NCBI GenBank assembly: GCA_963787195.1
Contig: CAWBCI010000005.1
Span: forward strand, 1 to 61,176
Direction of reading: 5' to 3'
Source of the DNA: CAWBCI01 sp963787195
GTDB lineage: Bacteria; Bacteroidota; Bacteroidia; Bacteroidales; JAGOPY01
Length of the DNA: 61,176 nt
The notes under the pieces are model-generated. The model saw only the letters and a list, made by a program, of their open reading frames with translations, made no database searches and was not told the DNA's origin. The translations under genes were made by a program, and so were the position numbers. Shown here piece after piece: positions 35,812 through 44,797 of the stretch (position 1 is its first letter; the number at the start of each line of letters is the position of its first letter).

Positions 35812-37521
35812 TCAATCACCCAGATTTCCGGGAAGCTTAGTTTGAACATGTATTTCCCCGCTCCTGAGCCTTCTCCAGTAAGAATTCAAATCGCGCCTGA
35901 CTTCGGGAGCCAAAATCAGTAGTCCGATAATATTCGGAAAGGCCATGCAAAGGACCATCATGTCCGAAAAATCCATTACTGAACGCAATGAAGAGGAAGA
36001 GCCAACCACGATACAAGCAAGGAAAAATAACTGGTATATCACATTGCTGACCTTGCGGGTTCCAAATATTTTCTGGCTAAAATTTCCGAAAAGATAGTCG
36101 AAGCCTTTCAATCCGTAATAAGACCAGGATACCATTGTTGAGAAAGCAAAGAGCGTAACCGCGATAAGGAGAAGATATGGAAACCATGGAAATACTCTTG
36201 CGAAGGCGGCTGATGTAAGCTGGACTCCCTGCAGTTCACTGCCATGATATAGCCCTGTATATATGATCACCAGTGCTGTCATTGTGCAAATAATTACCGT
36301 ATCCACAAAAGGCTCCAGCAAAGCCACGATGCCTTCGCTTACCGGCTCGTTTGTCCTGACTGCTGAGTGGGCAATTGAAGCGGATCCTACCCCGGCTTCA
36401 TTGGAGAATGCCCCCCTCTGGAAACCGTAGATCATCACTCCTATAAAGCCCCCTTTCAGGGCAGGGGCTGAAAAAGCGCCATTTATAATTGCCATGAATG
36501 CTTCATCAGTATGCCTTATGTTCATTGCAATGATCACCAGGGCTGTTCCAACATATAATAATGCCATAAAAGGAACTACTTTGGAAGTTACCCGCGCTAT
36601 ACTTTTTATTCCGCCGATTATAACCAGCCCCACTATTAATGCCATGACTATGCCGTACCAAAAACCGTGATTCTGAAGGGAAGGGAAAAAGATGGAAAAC
36701 TGTTCGAAAGCCTGGTTGGCCTGCAGCATATTACCTCCTCCAACGGAACCTCCGATCACAAGAATTGCGAACAAAAGTGCGAGTATATTCCCAAGCAATC
36801 CGAGTTTCTTTTTTTTCAGACCATATTTAAGATAATACATAGCCCCACCCGAAACTTCCCCTTTTGAGTTGATCCGCCGGTATTTCACTCCCAGAGTACA
36901 TTCGGTAAATTTGGATGACATCCCCAATAGTCCGGCCAGGATCATCCATAGTGTAGCCCCGGGCCCTCCAATGGATACTGCAATTGCCACGCCTGCAATA
37001 TTGCCCATGCCGACCGTTGCTGATAAAGCGGTTGTGAGGGCCTGAAAATGTGAAACCTCTCCCTTATCTCCTGCCTCATCGAATTTACCCCTTATCAGAT
37101 CTATAGAATGCTTAAAGCCCCTTATGCTGATGAATTTCATGAAAAGGGTGAAGAAAAGGCCCCCGAACATAAGCCAGATCACGATCAGTTTTAAAGGAGC
37201 CCTGACAGTTTCACCATTTTTGTTTATGACGGGCTTACCGGACTTGTCCTTTACTACTTCATCATAAATTCCGGCAGCCGAAAAGGGATCCCAGAACAAA
37301 ACATCACTCAAAGCCTTCACAACCGGTGAAAAAGCCCGGTCTATTTCCTGACTTAGTGTAAGCTCCTTGGATTTTTGGGAAATATGAACAGTGCTGTCCT
37401 GTGTAGGTGAAGCAGCCATGGCTGTATATTGCAGGAATAGCATCGCCGAAGTGATCAAAATTGCGAGCTTGATTTTTCTGCTTCTAAGGATATTTAATTT
37501 ATGATCAACTGAATTATTCAA
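35812..37521 (-). CDS. alanine/glycine:cation symporter (AGCS), with N-terminal extension
   Basis: A 569-residue Na+/H+-coupled amino acid symporter with 10-12 helices. The AGCS core motif is visible (TALSATVGMGNIAGVAIAVS and GGPGATLWM). Compared with the neighbouring paralogue it carries an extra ~100 N-terminal residues: a signal-like helix (MLFLQYTAMA), then a loop with DPFSAAGIYDEVVKDKSG and another helix before the core. Its gene is 88 bp downstream of the second symporter gene, so a two-gene transcript is likely. Substrate probably alanine or glycine. Confidence 0.87.
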   Translation of the reverse strand: MNNSVDHKLNILRSRKIKLAILITSAMLFLQYTAMAASPTQDSTVHISQKSKELTLSQEIDRAFSPVVKALSDVLFWDPFSAAGIYDEVVKDKSGKPVINKNGETVRAPLKLIVIWLMFGGLFFTLFMKFISIRGFKHSIDLIRGKFDEAGDKGEVSHFQALTTALSATVGMGNIAGVAIAVSIGGPGATLWMILAGLLGMSSKFTECTLGVKYRRINSKGEVSGGAMYYLKYGLKKKKLGLLGNILALLFAILVIGGSVGGGNMLQANQAFEQFSIFFPSLQNHGFWYGIVMALIVGLVIIGGIKSIARVTSKVVPFMALLYVGTALVIIAMNIRHTDEAFMAIINGAFSAPALKGGFIGVMIYGFQRGAFSNEAGVGSASIAHSAVRTNEPVSEGIVALLEPFVDTVIICTMTALVIIYTGLYHGSELQGVQLTSAAFARVFPWFPYLLLIAVTLFAFSTMVSWSYYGLKGFDYLFGNFSQKIFGTRKVSNVIYQLFFLACIVVGSSSSLRSVMDFSDMMVLCMAFPNIIGLLILAPEVRRDLNSYWRRLRSGEIHVQTKLPGNLGD

Positions 37522-37609
37522 ATTTGAAAGGTTTATGGCTCAATCTTCAAATCGAATTCCTGAATTCATAATACAAAATGAATTGGCCCCTCAGGCCATT
37601 CTGTAAAAA

Positions 37610-38998
37610 TCAGATTCCTTTAATCGCTTTCCTGTATTTTTTGGTTTCAGCCACAACGACAGGTGACAGCAAGAGAAGAGCGATCAGGTTCGGGATTGTC
37701 ATAAAGGTAATCACCGCATCCACAAAATGCCAAACCAGATCAATTCCCCAGATACATCCGAAAAATACAAAAATCACATAAAGGTAATTATAGTAATTAA
37801 CCGATTTTTCTCCGAAAAGGAATATAGATGCCCTGCTGCCGTAGTAGTTCCAGCTTATGACTGTTGAAAAGGCAAAGAGCAGTAAACCAATCGCAACTAT
37901 ATGACCACCCAGGCCATGCACCCCGATTCTGCTCAGGCCCGTCTCCATTCCCAGCACAGTCATTCCGACCCCTTTGATACCTGAATTCCAGGCGCCGCTC
38001 AGGATGATAACCAGGGCTGTAAGGGTGCAAATGATCAGTGTATCCACGAGTGGTTCCAGTGAAGCAACCAGTCCCTCTCTTGCAGAATATTCAGTCTTTG
38101 CTGCCGCATGGGCGATAGGTGCAGAACCCTGACCGGCCTCATTTGAAAATAATCCACGGCGTACTCCCCAGATCAGGGTAAGCATAAAACTTGATCCGAC
38201 AAATCCGCCTGTAGCAGCACTGCCCGTAAAGGCATCGGAAACTATCATAGAAAGGGCCGAGGGTATGCGGTCATATTCTGCCAGAATCACTGCCAAAGCT
38301 CCCAAAAAATAGAATATTGCCATGAAAGGTACCAGCCGTGAAGTTACATCAGCTATCCTTTTAATACCTCCCACAATGATCAGGAAAACTATGGCTGATA
38401 TTGTAATTCCGGAGATGATATTGCTGACACCATAATTAGTCAAAAGTGCATCCGCCATGGAGTTGGTCTGTGCCATGTTGCCTGTTCCCAATGCGCACAG
38501 TATGGTTGCACCGGCAAAGATAATGGCGAGGACCTTTGCCCAGCGACCAATCTTTGGCTCCAAAGCATTTTTCATATAATACATCGGACCACCCGTAACA
38601 GTGCCATCGGAATTAAATTGCCTGTATTTATGCGCAAGCGTACATTCGGTGTATTTCAGGATCATCCCCAGAAATCCCGTGACCCACATCCAGAAGACTG
38701 CTCCCGGCCCACCCAGATAAATAGCAAGCGAAACGCCTACTATATTTCCTGTTCCGACAGTGGCAGACAAAGCAGTTGTGAGTGCTTTAAAGTGGTTTAC
38801 ATCCCCGGTATCCCCTTTCTTATCAAATTTTCCGGCCACAACCTTAATGGTATGCCAGATCATGGTGACATTCAGGAATTTCAACTTAAAAATGAAATAC
38901 AAACCGGTGGGGATGAGCATCAGCAAGACCAGGTAACCTCCTACATAGTCATTATAGCCAACCAAAACATGGTCTATAGCTTGCAGAATTGGATTCAT
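37610..38998 (-). CDS. alanine/glycine:cation symporter (AGCS)
   Basis: A 462-residue member with the usual length and layout: TALSATVGTGNIVGVSLAIYLGG (TM2 core), GGPGAVFWM, and a central segment with GLFSNEAGQGSAPIAHAAAK. It lacks the N-terminal extension of its neighbour. Two AGCS genes in tandem suggest different affinities or substrates rather than simple duplication. Confidence 0.88.
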   Translation of the reverse strand: MNPILQAIDHVLVGYNDYVGGYLVLLMLIPTGLYFIFKLKFLNVTMIWHTIKVVAGKFDKKGDTGDVNHFKALTTALSATVGTGNIVGVSLAIYLGGPGAVFWMWVTGFLGMILKYTECTLAHKYRQFNSDGTVTGGPMYYMKNALEPKIGRWAKVLAIIFAGATILCALGTGNMAQTNSMADALLTNYGVSNIISGITISAIVFLIIVGGIKRIADVTSRLVPFMAIFYFLGALAVILAEYDRIPSALSMIVSDAFTGSAATGGFVGSSFMLTLIWGVRRGLFSNEAGQGSAPIAHAAAKTEYSAREGLVASLEPLVDTLIICTLTALVIILSGAWNSGIKGVGMTVLGMETGLSRIGVHGLGGHIVAIGLLLFAFSTVISWNYYGSRASIFLFGEKSVNYYNYLYVIFVFFGCIWGIDLVWHFVDAVITFMTIPNLIALLLLSPVVVAETKKYRKAIKGI

Positions 38999-39220
38999 AT
39001 TAGAATGATAATTTATTTATTTTGAATAATTTATCTCCATTCCTTGAATTTTTCATTCGGGGAAATATATTCAGGTTTTTAATTCTGAATATAATATGAC
39101 ATTCATTGATACAACTGCAAAATTCGAATGAATGGCTAAAATAGTAAAAATTAAATGCCTTGGAGAATTGTTTGTATATTTACTTAAAATTCCAGCAATC
39201 TTCCTGAATTTAGCTTTTAG

Positions 39221-41119
39221 ATGATCAATTTCATCCTGAATATATCTTTCAATTATAATTTCACCCCCTTGCTGGTGATCGTGGCGATTGCATGGATAGT
39301 GCCTCTCACACTTTCGCTCATAAAGCTTGAAAAGGTTCCTGCTGTAATTATCGAGATCATAGTCGGATATTTTGCAGGTAAATATCTGCTGGGTTCAATG
39401 GATATGGATTCGGCAAAATTCCTTGATTTCCTGGCTTTGTTCGGGTTGATCTTTTTGATGTTTCTGAGCGGCCTGGAAATAGATGTGGATCAGATCATGG
39501 CGTCTTTTCCGCGAAAAAAAATCACGCTGATTGGATTTCTAAGAAATCCACTTCTTGTTGGACTTGTATTCTTCATGGTGACGGTAGGCCTTTCATATCT
39601 TGGGACTCTGATGCTTTCCACTATTATAGAACCCAAAAATTATTGGTTCTTTACTCTTATCCTGACCACAACCTCTGTGGGTATTATTTTTCCGGTTCTC
39701 AAAAACAGGGGAGAGACCACAGGGCATTTCGGCCAGATGCTAATTATGGCCGCCTCTATCGCCGATATCCTGAGTATTATTTTGCTCACTTTTACAACCA
39801 TCATACTTCGTTTTGGTTTTAGCCTGGAATTATTTCTGATCCTGGGACTCTTCGCTGTTTTCTATCTTGCTTATCAGGTCGGAAAGCGGCTTCGCCTGGT
39901 AATCTTTCAAAAGATCACTTTTCAACTTTCCCATGCTGCCTCACAGATAAGTGTTCGTGGGACTATGTTGCTTTTGGCTTTTTTCGTTGTGCTGGGGCAG
40001 TTTCTAGGGCATGAAGGTGTCCTCCTGGGAGGTTTCCTGAGTGGATTATTGCTTTCGATATTTCTGCATAAGGAGAGATCATTGCTCCTGATAAAGCTTG
40101 ATGGGATCGGTTTCGGATTCTTCATACCCATTTTCTTTATCATGGTGGGTGCCCGTTTTAACCTGGGGAATTTCCAGGAATTTGACAGTTCTTTGTACAT
40201 CTTTCTGGCAGTCCTTTTATTTGTATTATTCATGGTAAAAGTCATTCCTTCCCTGCTTTGGGCCAGGTTATTCGGACTAAAGAGGGCCCTGGCCGGAGGT
40301 TTTCTTTTATCTGCAAGAATGAGCCTAATAATAGCGGCTGCCTCCATTGGACTGGAGCTTGGCGTTATTTCACCCGGCGTCAATTCCAGTTTTATTGTTA
40401 TGGCAGTGATTACCTGTTTATCAGCGCCTGTTTTGTTCAATATCATTAATCCCAGAAAAACTTTTCAGGAAGAAAAAATATTTATTATCGGCGGGAGCAG
40501 CGTGGGTGTCCTGCTTGCCAGGAGATTGAAAATTCATGGGAAAGCAGCTGTTATTGTTGAAAAAGACGAAAAAAGGTTTCACGAAATGAAGTCCAAAGGC
40601 CTGCCGGCATTTTTGAAAGATGGTAGTTTAGCGGATACATTCCGTGATCTGAGGCTTTCTGATTCTAATTATGTGGTGGTCATGACCGGGAATGATGGAA
40701 CGAATTTGCAGATATGTGAAATGCTCCGGAAAGAATTGCAGCATGAGAAGATTATTTCCAGGCCGGGGAATGCACATTTCGACCAGTTATTGAGGGGCTT
40801 GCAGGTTGAGATACTGGATTCCCGCAGGGTCCTGGCTGCCACTATCGAAAATATCATCCTCCGGCCTGGGGCTTACCATACCCTGGTAGATACTTTTGAA
40901 AATTATACAGTCGAAGAAATACACATCACCACTAAGGAGGTGGACGGAAAACTGGTGAAGGATCTTCCCTTCCACCACGACAGTATGTTGATGCTCCTGA
41001 AGAGAGGCAATGAAATGCATATCCCACACGGGAGTACCTCTCTTAAATCAGGGGACATAATTACCGTATTCGGAATCTCTTCCGCAATTGATGATATCCG
41101 TAAGATGATGAGTGTCTGA
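39221..41119 (+). CDS. monovalent cation:proton antiporter (CPA2/KefB-like) with TrkA domains
   Basis: A 632-residue protein: Na_H_exchanger domain (12-13 helices, residues 1-400; includes LFLMFLSGLEIDVDQI and FFIPIFFIMVGARFNLG), then TrkA-N (about 415-530; IFIIGGSSVGVLLARRL and the switch aspartate/glutamate VIVEKDEKRF) and TrkA-C (about 545-630). The nucleotide-binding domain indicates gating by NAD(H) or nucleotide. Potassium or sodium export with pH homeostasis is the expected role. The neighbouring convergent gene encodes a K+ channel with the same regulatory domains, 41 bp away. Confidence 0.87.
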   Translation: MINFILNISFNYNFTPLLVIVAIAWIVPLTLSLIKLEKVPAVIIEIIVGYFAGKYLLGSMDMDSAKFLDFLALFGLIFLMFLSGLEIDVDQIMASFPRKKITLIGFLRNPLLVGLVFFMVTVGLSYLGTLMLSTIIEPKNYWFFTLILTTTSVGIIFPVLKNRGETTGHFGQMLIMAASIADILSIILLTFTTIILRFGFSLELFLILGLFAVFYLAYQVGKRLRLVIFQKITFQLSHAASQISVRGTMLLLAFFVVLGQFLGHEGVLLGGFLSGLLLSIFLHKERSLLLIKLDGIGFGFFIPIFFIMVGARFNLGNFQEFDSSLYIFLAVLLFVLFMVKVIPSLLWARLFGLKRALAGGFLLSARMSLIIAAASIGLELGVISPGVNSSFIVMAVITCLSAPVLFNIINPRKTFQEEKIFIIGGSSVGVLLARRLKIHGKAAVIVEKDEKRFHEMKSKGLPAFLKDGSLADTFRDLRLSDSNYVVVMTGNDGTNLQICEMLRKELQHEKIISRPGNAHFDQLLRGLQVEILDSRRVLAATIENIILRPGAYHTLVDTFENYTVEEIHITTKEVDGKLVKDLPFHHDSMLMLLKRGNEMHIPHGSTSLKSGDIITVFGISSAIDDIRKMMSV

Positions 41120-41160
41120 TTGTAAACTTAATATTCCGAATCAGTTCCTTTATGCTATTT

Positions 41161-42177
41161 TTACTGTTTGTGAAGGAATTCCTTCATCTTCATCACCTGG
41201 TCTTTTGATGCCAGGACAAAGAATTTGGATCCCACAGTAACCTCTGTATCAGGCGAAGGATTCAGAATAAATTTCCCGTCAGGATTTTTAAATCCTATAA
41301 TATTAGCTCCGGTCTTTTTCCTGATCCCTAATTCGTTGATAGTATTTTTTCCGTTATTTTCAGGAAGATAAGTGCACATGATCTCTTCCAGGTTCGTGGG
41401 TTCATCACCATGAACGGAAAGGTGTTCCAGAAATTCGATCACGTCAGGTCGTGTGACAAGTGAAGCCATATGGGCGCCTCCAACTTTTTCCGGCATCACT
41501 ATACTGCTAACGCCGGCAAAGCGCAGTTTTGCTTCCGAACTTTCATCGCTGGCGCGGCTGATAATTGTAAGTTTTGGATTCATAGACCTGGCAGTCAGCA
41601 CAACATAGAGGTTGTCAGCATCTATCGGAAGTGTGGTTATCAGGGCTTTGGCACTTTCTACTTTCGCCTTGAATAATACTTCATCCTTCGTCGCATCACC
41701 TTCCATAAATACAGCATCCTTATTCAGATTCATGTTCTTAACAACATTATCATGATTCTGGTCTATAACTATATATTTCTGATGATGGGCTTCCAGCTCC
41801 CTGGCAGCCTGTTCTCCATTGCGGCCATAGCCACATATAATCACATGATTTTCCATTTTTTTCCAATTTTTTGACCGGTAGCCTGAAAGAAAATAAGTAA
41901 TCTGCCCTTCCAGGAAATAGGTGGTGATGACGGTTACAGAATAGGCATATATACTGATGCTCATAATAATCAGTATAATAGTAAATACCTTGCCCCCATT
42001 TGAGAGCTGGTGGATCTCGCCGAAACCAACGGTCGAGATGGTTATAACGGTCATATAAACGGCATTCAGAACATTGTCTTTTTCAATAATGATAAATCCG
42101 GCAGTACCTATTATAAGCAATGCCAGTAATAAAAATATAGAAGTCCTGAATCTGTTTTTACTCGGAATATAATCCAA
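41161..42177 (-). CDS. potassium channel with TrkA-N and TrkA-C regulatory domains
   Basis: A 338-residue two-helix channel. Helix 1 (about 12-31), pore with selectivity filter TISTVGFGE (47-54), helix 2 (65-90), then RCK/TrkA-N with HVIICGYGRNGEQAARELE and TrkA-C (about 260-338). The filter GFG instead of GYG is frequent in bacterial channels and still potassium-selective. The start codon is TTG at 42177; no ATG exists in frame nearby, and a longer start is not excluded. It converges with the antiporter gene and probably shares its control of K+ balance. Confidence 0.88.
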   Translation of the reverse strand: MDYIPSKNRFRTSIFLLLALLIIGTAGFIIIEKDNVLNAVYMTVITISTVGFGEIHQLSNGGKVFTIILIIMSISIYAYSVTVITTYFLEGQITYFLSGYRSKNWKKMENHVIICGYGRNGEQAARELEAHHQKYIVIDQNHDNVVKNMNLNKDAVFMEGDATKDEVLFKAKVESAKALITTLPIDADNLYVVLTARSMNPKLTIISRASDESSEAKLRFAGVSSIVMPEKVGGAHMASLVTRPDVIEFLEHLSVHGDEPTNLEEIMCTYLPENNGKNTINELGIRKKTGANIIGFKNPDGKFILNPSPDTEVTVGSKFFVLASKDQVMKMKEFLHKQ

Positions 42178-42249
42178 TACCTTGCAGTTTGAAATGTTTG
42201 ATTTATATGCAAATATACTAATTAGCTTGAAGCAGATATTTGCCGGCCT

Positions 42250-43515
42250 TCATTTTAATAATTCAAGACCTATCCTGCATTCAAGGCATCTCTTTTGTTC
42301 ACAGTAATTACTCTTCATCTGAATTAGTCCCTGGGTATCGACTGCATTGGCGACATCCACTCCGAAGGAGCTGAAGTTTCTGATGATGGAATTATTTTCT
42401 GCCGGGATATGGCTGAAGATTTCCAGAGCCAGGTCACTGTACCTGGGTATATTATTTATCTTTCCAAAAGCGAAGATAAAAGGAATGATAGTGTTGATAA
42501 AAATAAGATCTATAGCTGTATCTCCCAAGGACTTATCTGAAGCTGAAGAGATTTTATCAAAATGAAAGTGTGTCCTCCAGTAATCACTTACTCCGACTTT
42601 AAATAGATTTCGAAGCTCTGCTTCCGCGGAGGGTTCCAGGATCAAACCCGGCAATTCAGGGTGTTGATGCAGCAATGAAGCTAGTTGGGCAAGCCGGATG
42701 GTGGGAAAATTATTGGGCCGGAGCCTCAGAAACTTCCATAAATGACCAGGCATGTTGGTCAGACTGAATTTATTCCGGAGATGTTCATATTCCTTCTTTA
42801 GCTTTTTAGGGTAATACTCTTCATGCTCTTTTTCCAGTAAACCAGACTGGCCAAAGAGGATAGATTCAAGCTGAAATAATTCATCGCGGTGCTTTAGCAG
42901 GAAATTCAATGGCGTCATCCTGGCCAGCATTTCAAAGGGTTCTTTATTCACCCTGGCACCGAAAGATCCGGCCAGCGAATGATAAAGCGCCTGGTTCCAG
43001 TCATTGTGGGTAAACTCCAGGAGCTTTCGGACCATTTCGGCTCTTGCCTCCAGTCTCTCCACGCAAAGGGCCTCTATCCAGGATTGGGTGATAACCGGCC
43101 GGATAGTTCCTATAGTGCCGGCACATGGGATCCAAAGGTGGTTGTTCAGAAATTCACTGAAAGAATTAAATACATTTTTACTGAAATAGTCTTTTAAACG
43201 AAGGCTGGGAATAATTTCTCCGTTACGGCGGCTGACCTTATGGTCGCATTCATAAACTGCATGTAAAATGATATTGTCATAAGCATCATCTTTATCATGC
43301 TCATGTAAAGTCCATTCTGACGATTTCACATGTATTTCAACATTCCCTGCCCAAAGAGTGCCGTCAAGCCTTAGCAAGGCATTCAGGAAATCGGGCCCGG
43401 CATCAGAATTATGGTCCCCGCTGCGGATGACTTCCAGGGCTTTCCCATCCGTGGTTTTCAGCTTCCGGTTGTTCAGCCTGAACTTCCAGACATAATGAAG
43501 AAATTCTTCCGTCAT
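42250..43515 (-). CDS. DUF2851 family protein
   Basis: A 421-residue cytosolic protein of DUF2851. Typical phrases are EEFLHYVWKF, GDHNSDAGPDFLNA, WAGNVEIHVKSSEW and a C-terminal CEQKRCLECRIG with three cysteines, which may bind zinc. The combination of a nuclease-like GNVEIH core and a zinc-like tail suggests nucleic acid chemistry, but no activity is known. The 166-bp repeat (copy 2) lies upstream, 86 bp from its start. Confidence 0.85.
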   Translation of the reverse strand: MTEEFLHYVWKFRLNNRKLKTTDGKALEVIRSGDHNSDAGPDFLNALLRLDGTLWAGNVEIHVKSSEWTLHEHDKDDAYDNIILHAVYECDHKVSRRNGEIIPSLRLKDYFSKNVFNSFSEFLNNHLWIPCAGTIGTIRPVITQSWIEALCVERLEARAEMVRKLLEFTHNDWNQALYHSLAGSFGARVNKEPFEMLARMTPLNFLLKHRDELFQLESILFGQSGLLEKEHEEYYPKKLKKEYEHLRNKFSLTNMPGHLWKFLRLRPNNFPTIRLAQLASLLHQHPELPGLILEPSAEAELRNLFKVGVSDYWRTHFHFDKISSASDKSLGDTAIDLIFINTIIPFIFAFGKINNIPRYSDLALEIFSHIPAENNSIIRNFSSFGVDVANAVDTQGLIQMKSNYCEQKRCLECRIGLELLK

Positions 43516-43601
43516 ATTTATAATATTTTAAAATGATATGTTGTTTATCCGTTTAAAGTGAAATTATACCTGTCGCATAATATATTTTTTTCATTTTTAA
43601 T

Positions 43602-43767
43602 CAATGAGACTCAATTTTTTCAAGCGAAGCGAAGAAAAAATTGTTAGTCGAATTGATCCCGAAAAGACGAAGTCTTATTCGGGATCTGGTGGGGTTAAAT
43701 TCCTCGTCTCTTCAGACGAATAAGAGATATTTTCTTAAGATACCCCGCTGCTTGCCGCGGGGTAGTT
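43602..43767. repeat. 166-bp multi-hairpin dispersed repeat, copy 2
   Basis: Same length as the copy at 31952-32117 and in the same orientation. Stems: CAATTTTTTC/GAAAAAATTG, GATCCCGAA/TTCGGGATC, CGTCT/AGACG and the perfect 8-bp TACCCCGC/GCGGGGTA. It sits in the divergent region between the DUF2851 gene and the zapA operon, whereas copy 1 lies at a gene 3' end. Confidence 0.85.
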
Positions 43768-43864
43768 TATTTATATAGATGAGTGAAAAGCAGAATATTG
43801 AAAAATAGTTATCAAAACCTTGGCAATATTTAGGGCTTGTATAGGAAAGATATCTTTTTTTTGA

Positions 43865-43872
43865 TATTTTTG
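43865..43872 (+). promoter_or_regulatory. candidate -7 box (TATTTTTG) for the coiled-coil/zapA unit
   Basis: Exact TAnnTTTG match 32 bp before the ATG at 43904. The spacing to the nearest TTG upstream is long (about 25 nt), so the -33 element is not convincing. Confidence 0.4.
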
Positions 43873-43903
43873 TAAATTCTGCGCGGATACCATTTAGAGG
43901 TTT

Positions 43904-44191
43904 ATGGAAAAAATAAAGGACTTGCTTAAAGGACTTGAAACGAAAACCAGTCTTCTCGTTGAGAACCAGCGCAAACTCAGGGAAGAAAATATAAAATTAA
44001 AAAATCAAAAACAGGAATACCTTAATCTAATCGAAAACAAAGAGATAAGAATTAAGCAGTTGGAAGAAAAACTGCAGGTAATAAAGATCGCAAGATCTGT
44101 TGAAAATTTGGGAGATTCGGTAATTGTTAAAGAAAGGATTACCGATCTGGTGCGGGAAATTGATAAATGTATAGGACTTTTAAACAAATAA
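43904..44191 (+). CDS. small coiled-coil protein, ZapA partner candidate
   Basis: A 95-residue protein that is almost entirely heptad coiled coil (LLKGLETKTSLLVENQRKL, then LKNQKQEYLNLIENKEIRI). It ends 36 bp before zapA, an arrangement common in the phylum. ZapB in other bacteria is also a short coiled coil that works with ZapA at the division ring, so a ZapB-like role is plausible from context. Sequence identity to ZapB is not evident. Confidence 0.7.
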   Translation: MEKIKDLLKGLETKTSLLVENQRKLREENIKLKNQKQEYLNLIENKEIRIKQLEEKLQVIKIARSVENLGDSVIVKERITDLVREIDKCIGLLNK

Positions 44192-44227
44192 TTTGCCTCT
44201 TCCAGGCACAAAATCCGGGGCGTAAAA

Positions 44228-44515
44228 ATGGAAGAACTAACTATTACCGTTCAAATTGCTGAAAGACCTTACCGTCTGAAAGTTAAAATACAGGAAGAAG
44301 AAGTGATCAGGAATGCGGCAAGGGACATAAATGAACTCATAAAAAGCTACGGTGATAACTATGCCTTTAAAGATAAGCAGGACTTGCTGGCAATGGCTGC
44401 CTTGCATTTCGGGACACTTGCTTTAAAGAAAAATTTTGAAGCAGGGCATACGGATAATGAAATAATCACTCAATTGGAAAGTTTAAATGCTTACCTTTCC
44501 GAAAATATGATTTAA
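44228..44515 (+). CDS. zapA: cell division protein ZapA
   Basis: A 95-residue ZapA: TITVQIAERPYRLKV beta strands, then EEEVIRNAARDINELIKSY and the coiled-coil segment beginning KQDLLAMAALHFGTLAL. ZapA cross-links FtsZ filaments at mid-cell. The gene is preceded by a coiled-coil gene and followed by a 6S-like RNA gene, as ssrS also neighbours zapA in Escherichia coli. Confidence 0.87.
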   Translation: MEELTITVQIAERPYRLKVKIQEEEVIRNAARDINELIKSYGDNYAFKDKQDLLAMAALHFGTLALKKNFEAGHTDNEIITQLESLNAYLSENMI

Positions 44516-44553
44516 GAGACCTGGACCATCGTTCTTTGAAAAAAAATATTATT

Positions 44554-44752
44554 ACCCGCATTAATTCAACATCGGTTTGGAAACTCAACATTTTATCCTT
44601 TAGGGATCGACTCTCCGGTTTCTAAGGCAGGCCTTAACCAGGTTTACCTGGCTCCCTGTATATCAGGGACATTGGAAGCCTGAAAATCCGGGGCATCCCT
44701 TAACGTTCAGTATGGGGTTTTCCAAACCCATGAATTAATTGCGGGTTTTTTT
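44554..44752 (+). ncRNA. ssrS: 6S-like regulatory RNA
   Basis: A 199-nt region folds as a 6S RNA. The closing stem ACCCGCATTAATTC (44554-44567) pairs with GAATTAATTGCGGGT (44732-44746), the latter running into a T tract that acts as terminator. A second stem pairs GGTTTGGAAAC (44574-44584) with GTTTTCCAAACC (44717-44728). An unpaired central bubble of about 15 nt per side follows. A terminal arm then contains TAGGGAT/ATCCCTTA, CTCCGG/CCGGGG, CCAGG TTTA CCTGG (44638-44651) and TCCCTG/CAGGGA (44653-44669). 6S RNA mimics an open promoter and binds sigma70 RNA polymerase. A TTTG (44535-44538) lies 16 nt upstream, as a -7 box could. The location between zapA and rny supports the call. Confidence 0.78.
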
Positions 44753-44797
44753 ATTGATACTCATATAACAATATATTACTCAATTAAATACATTAAT

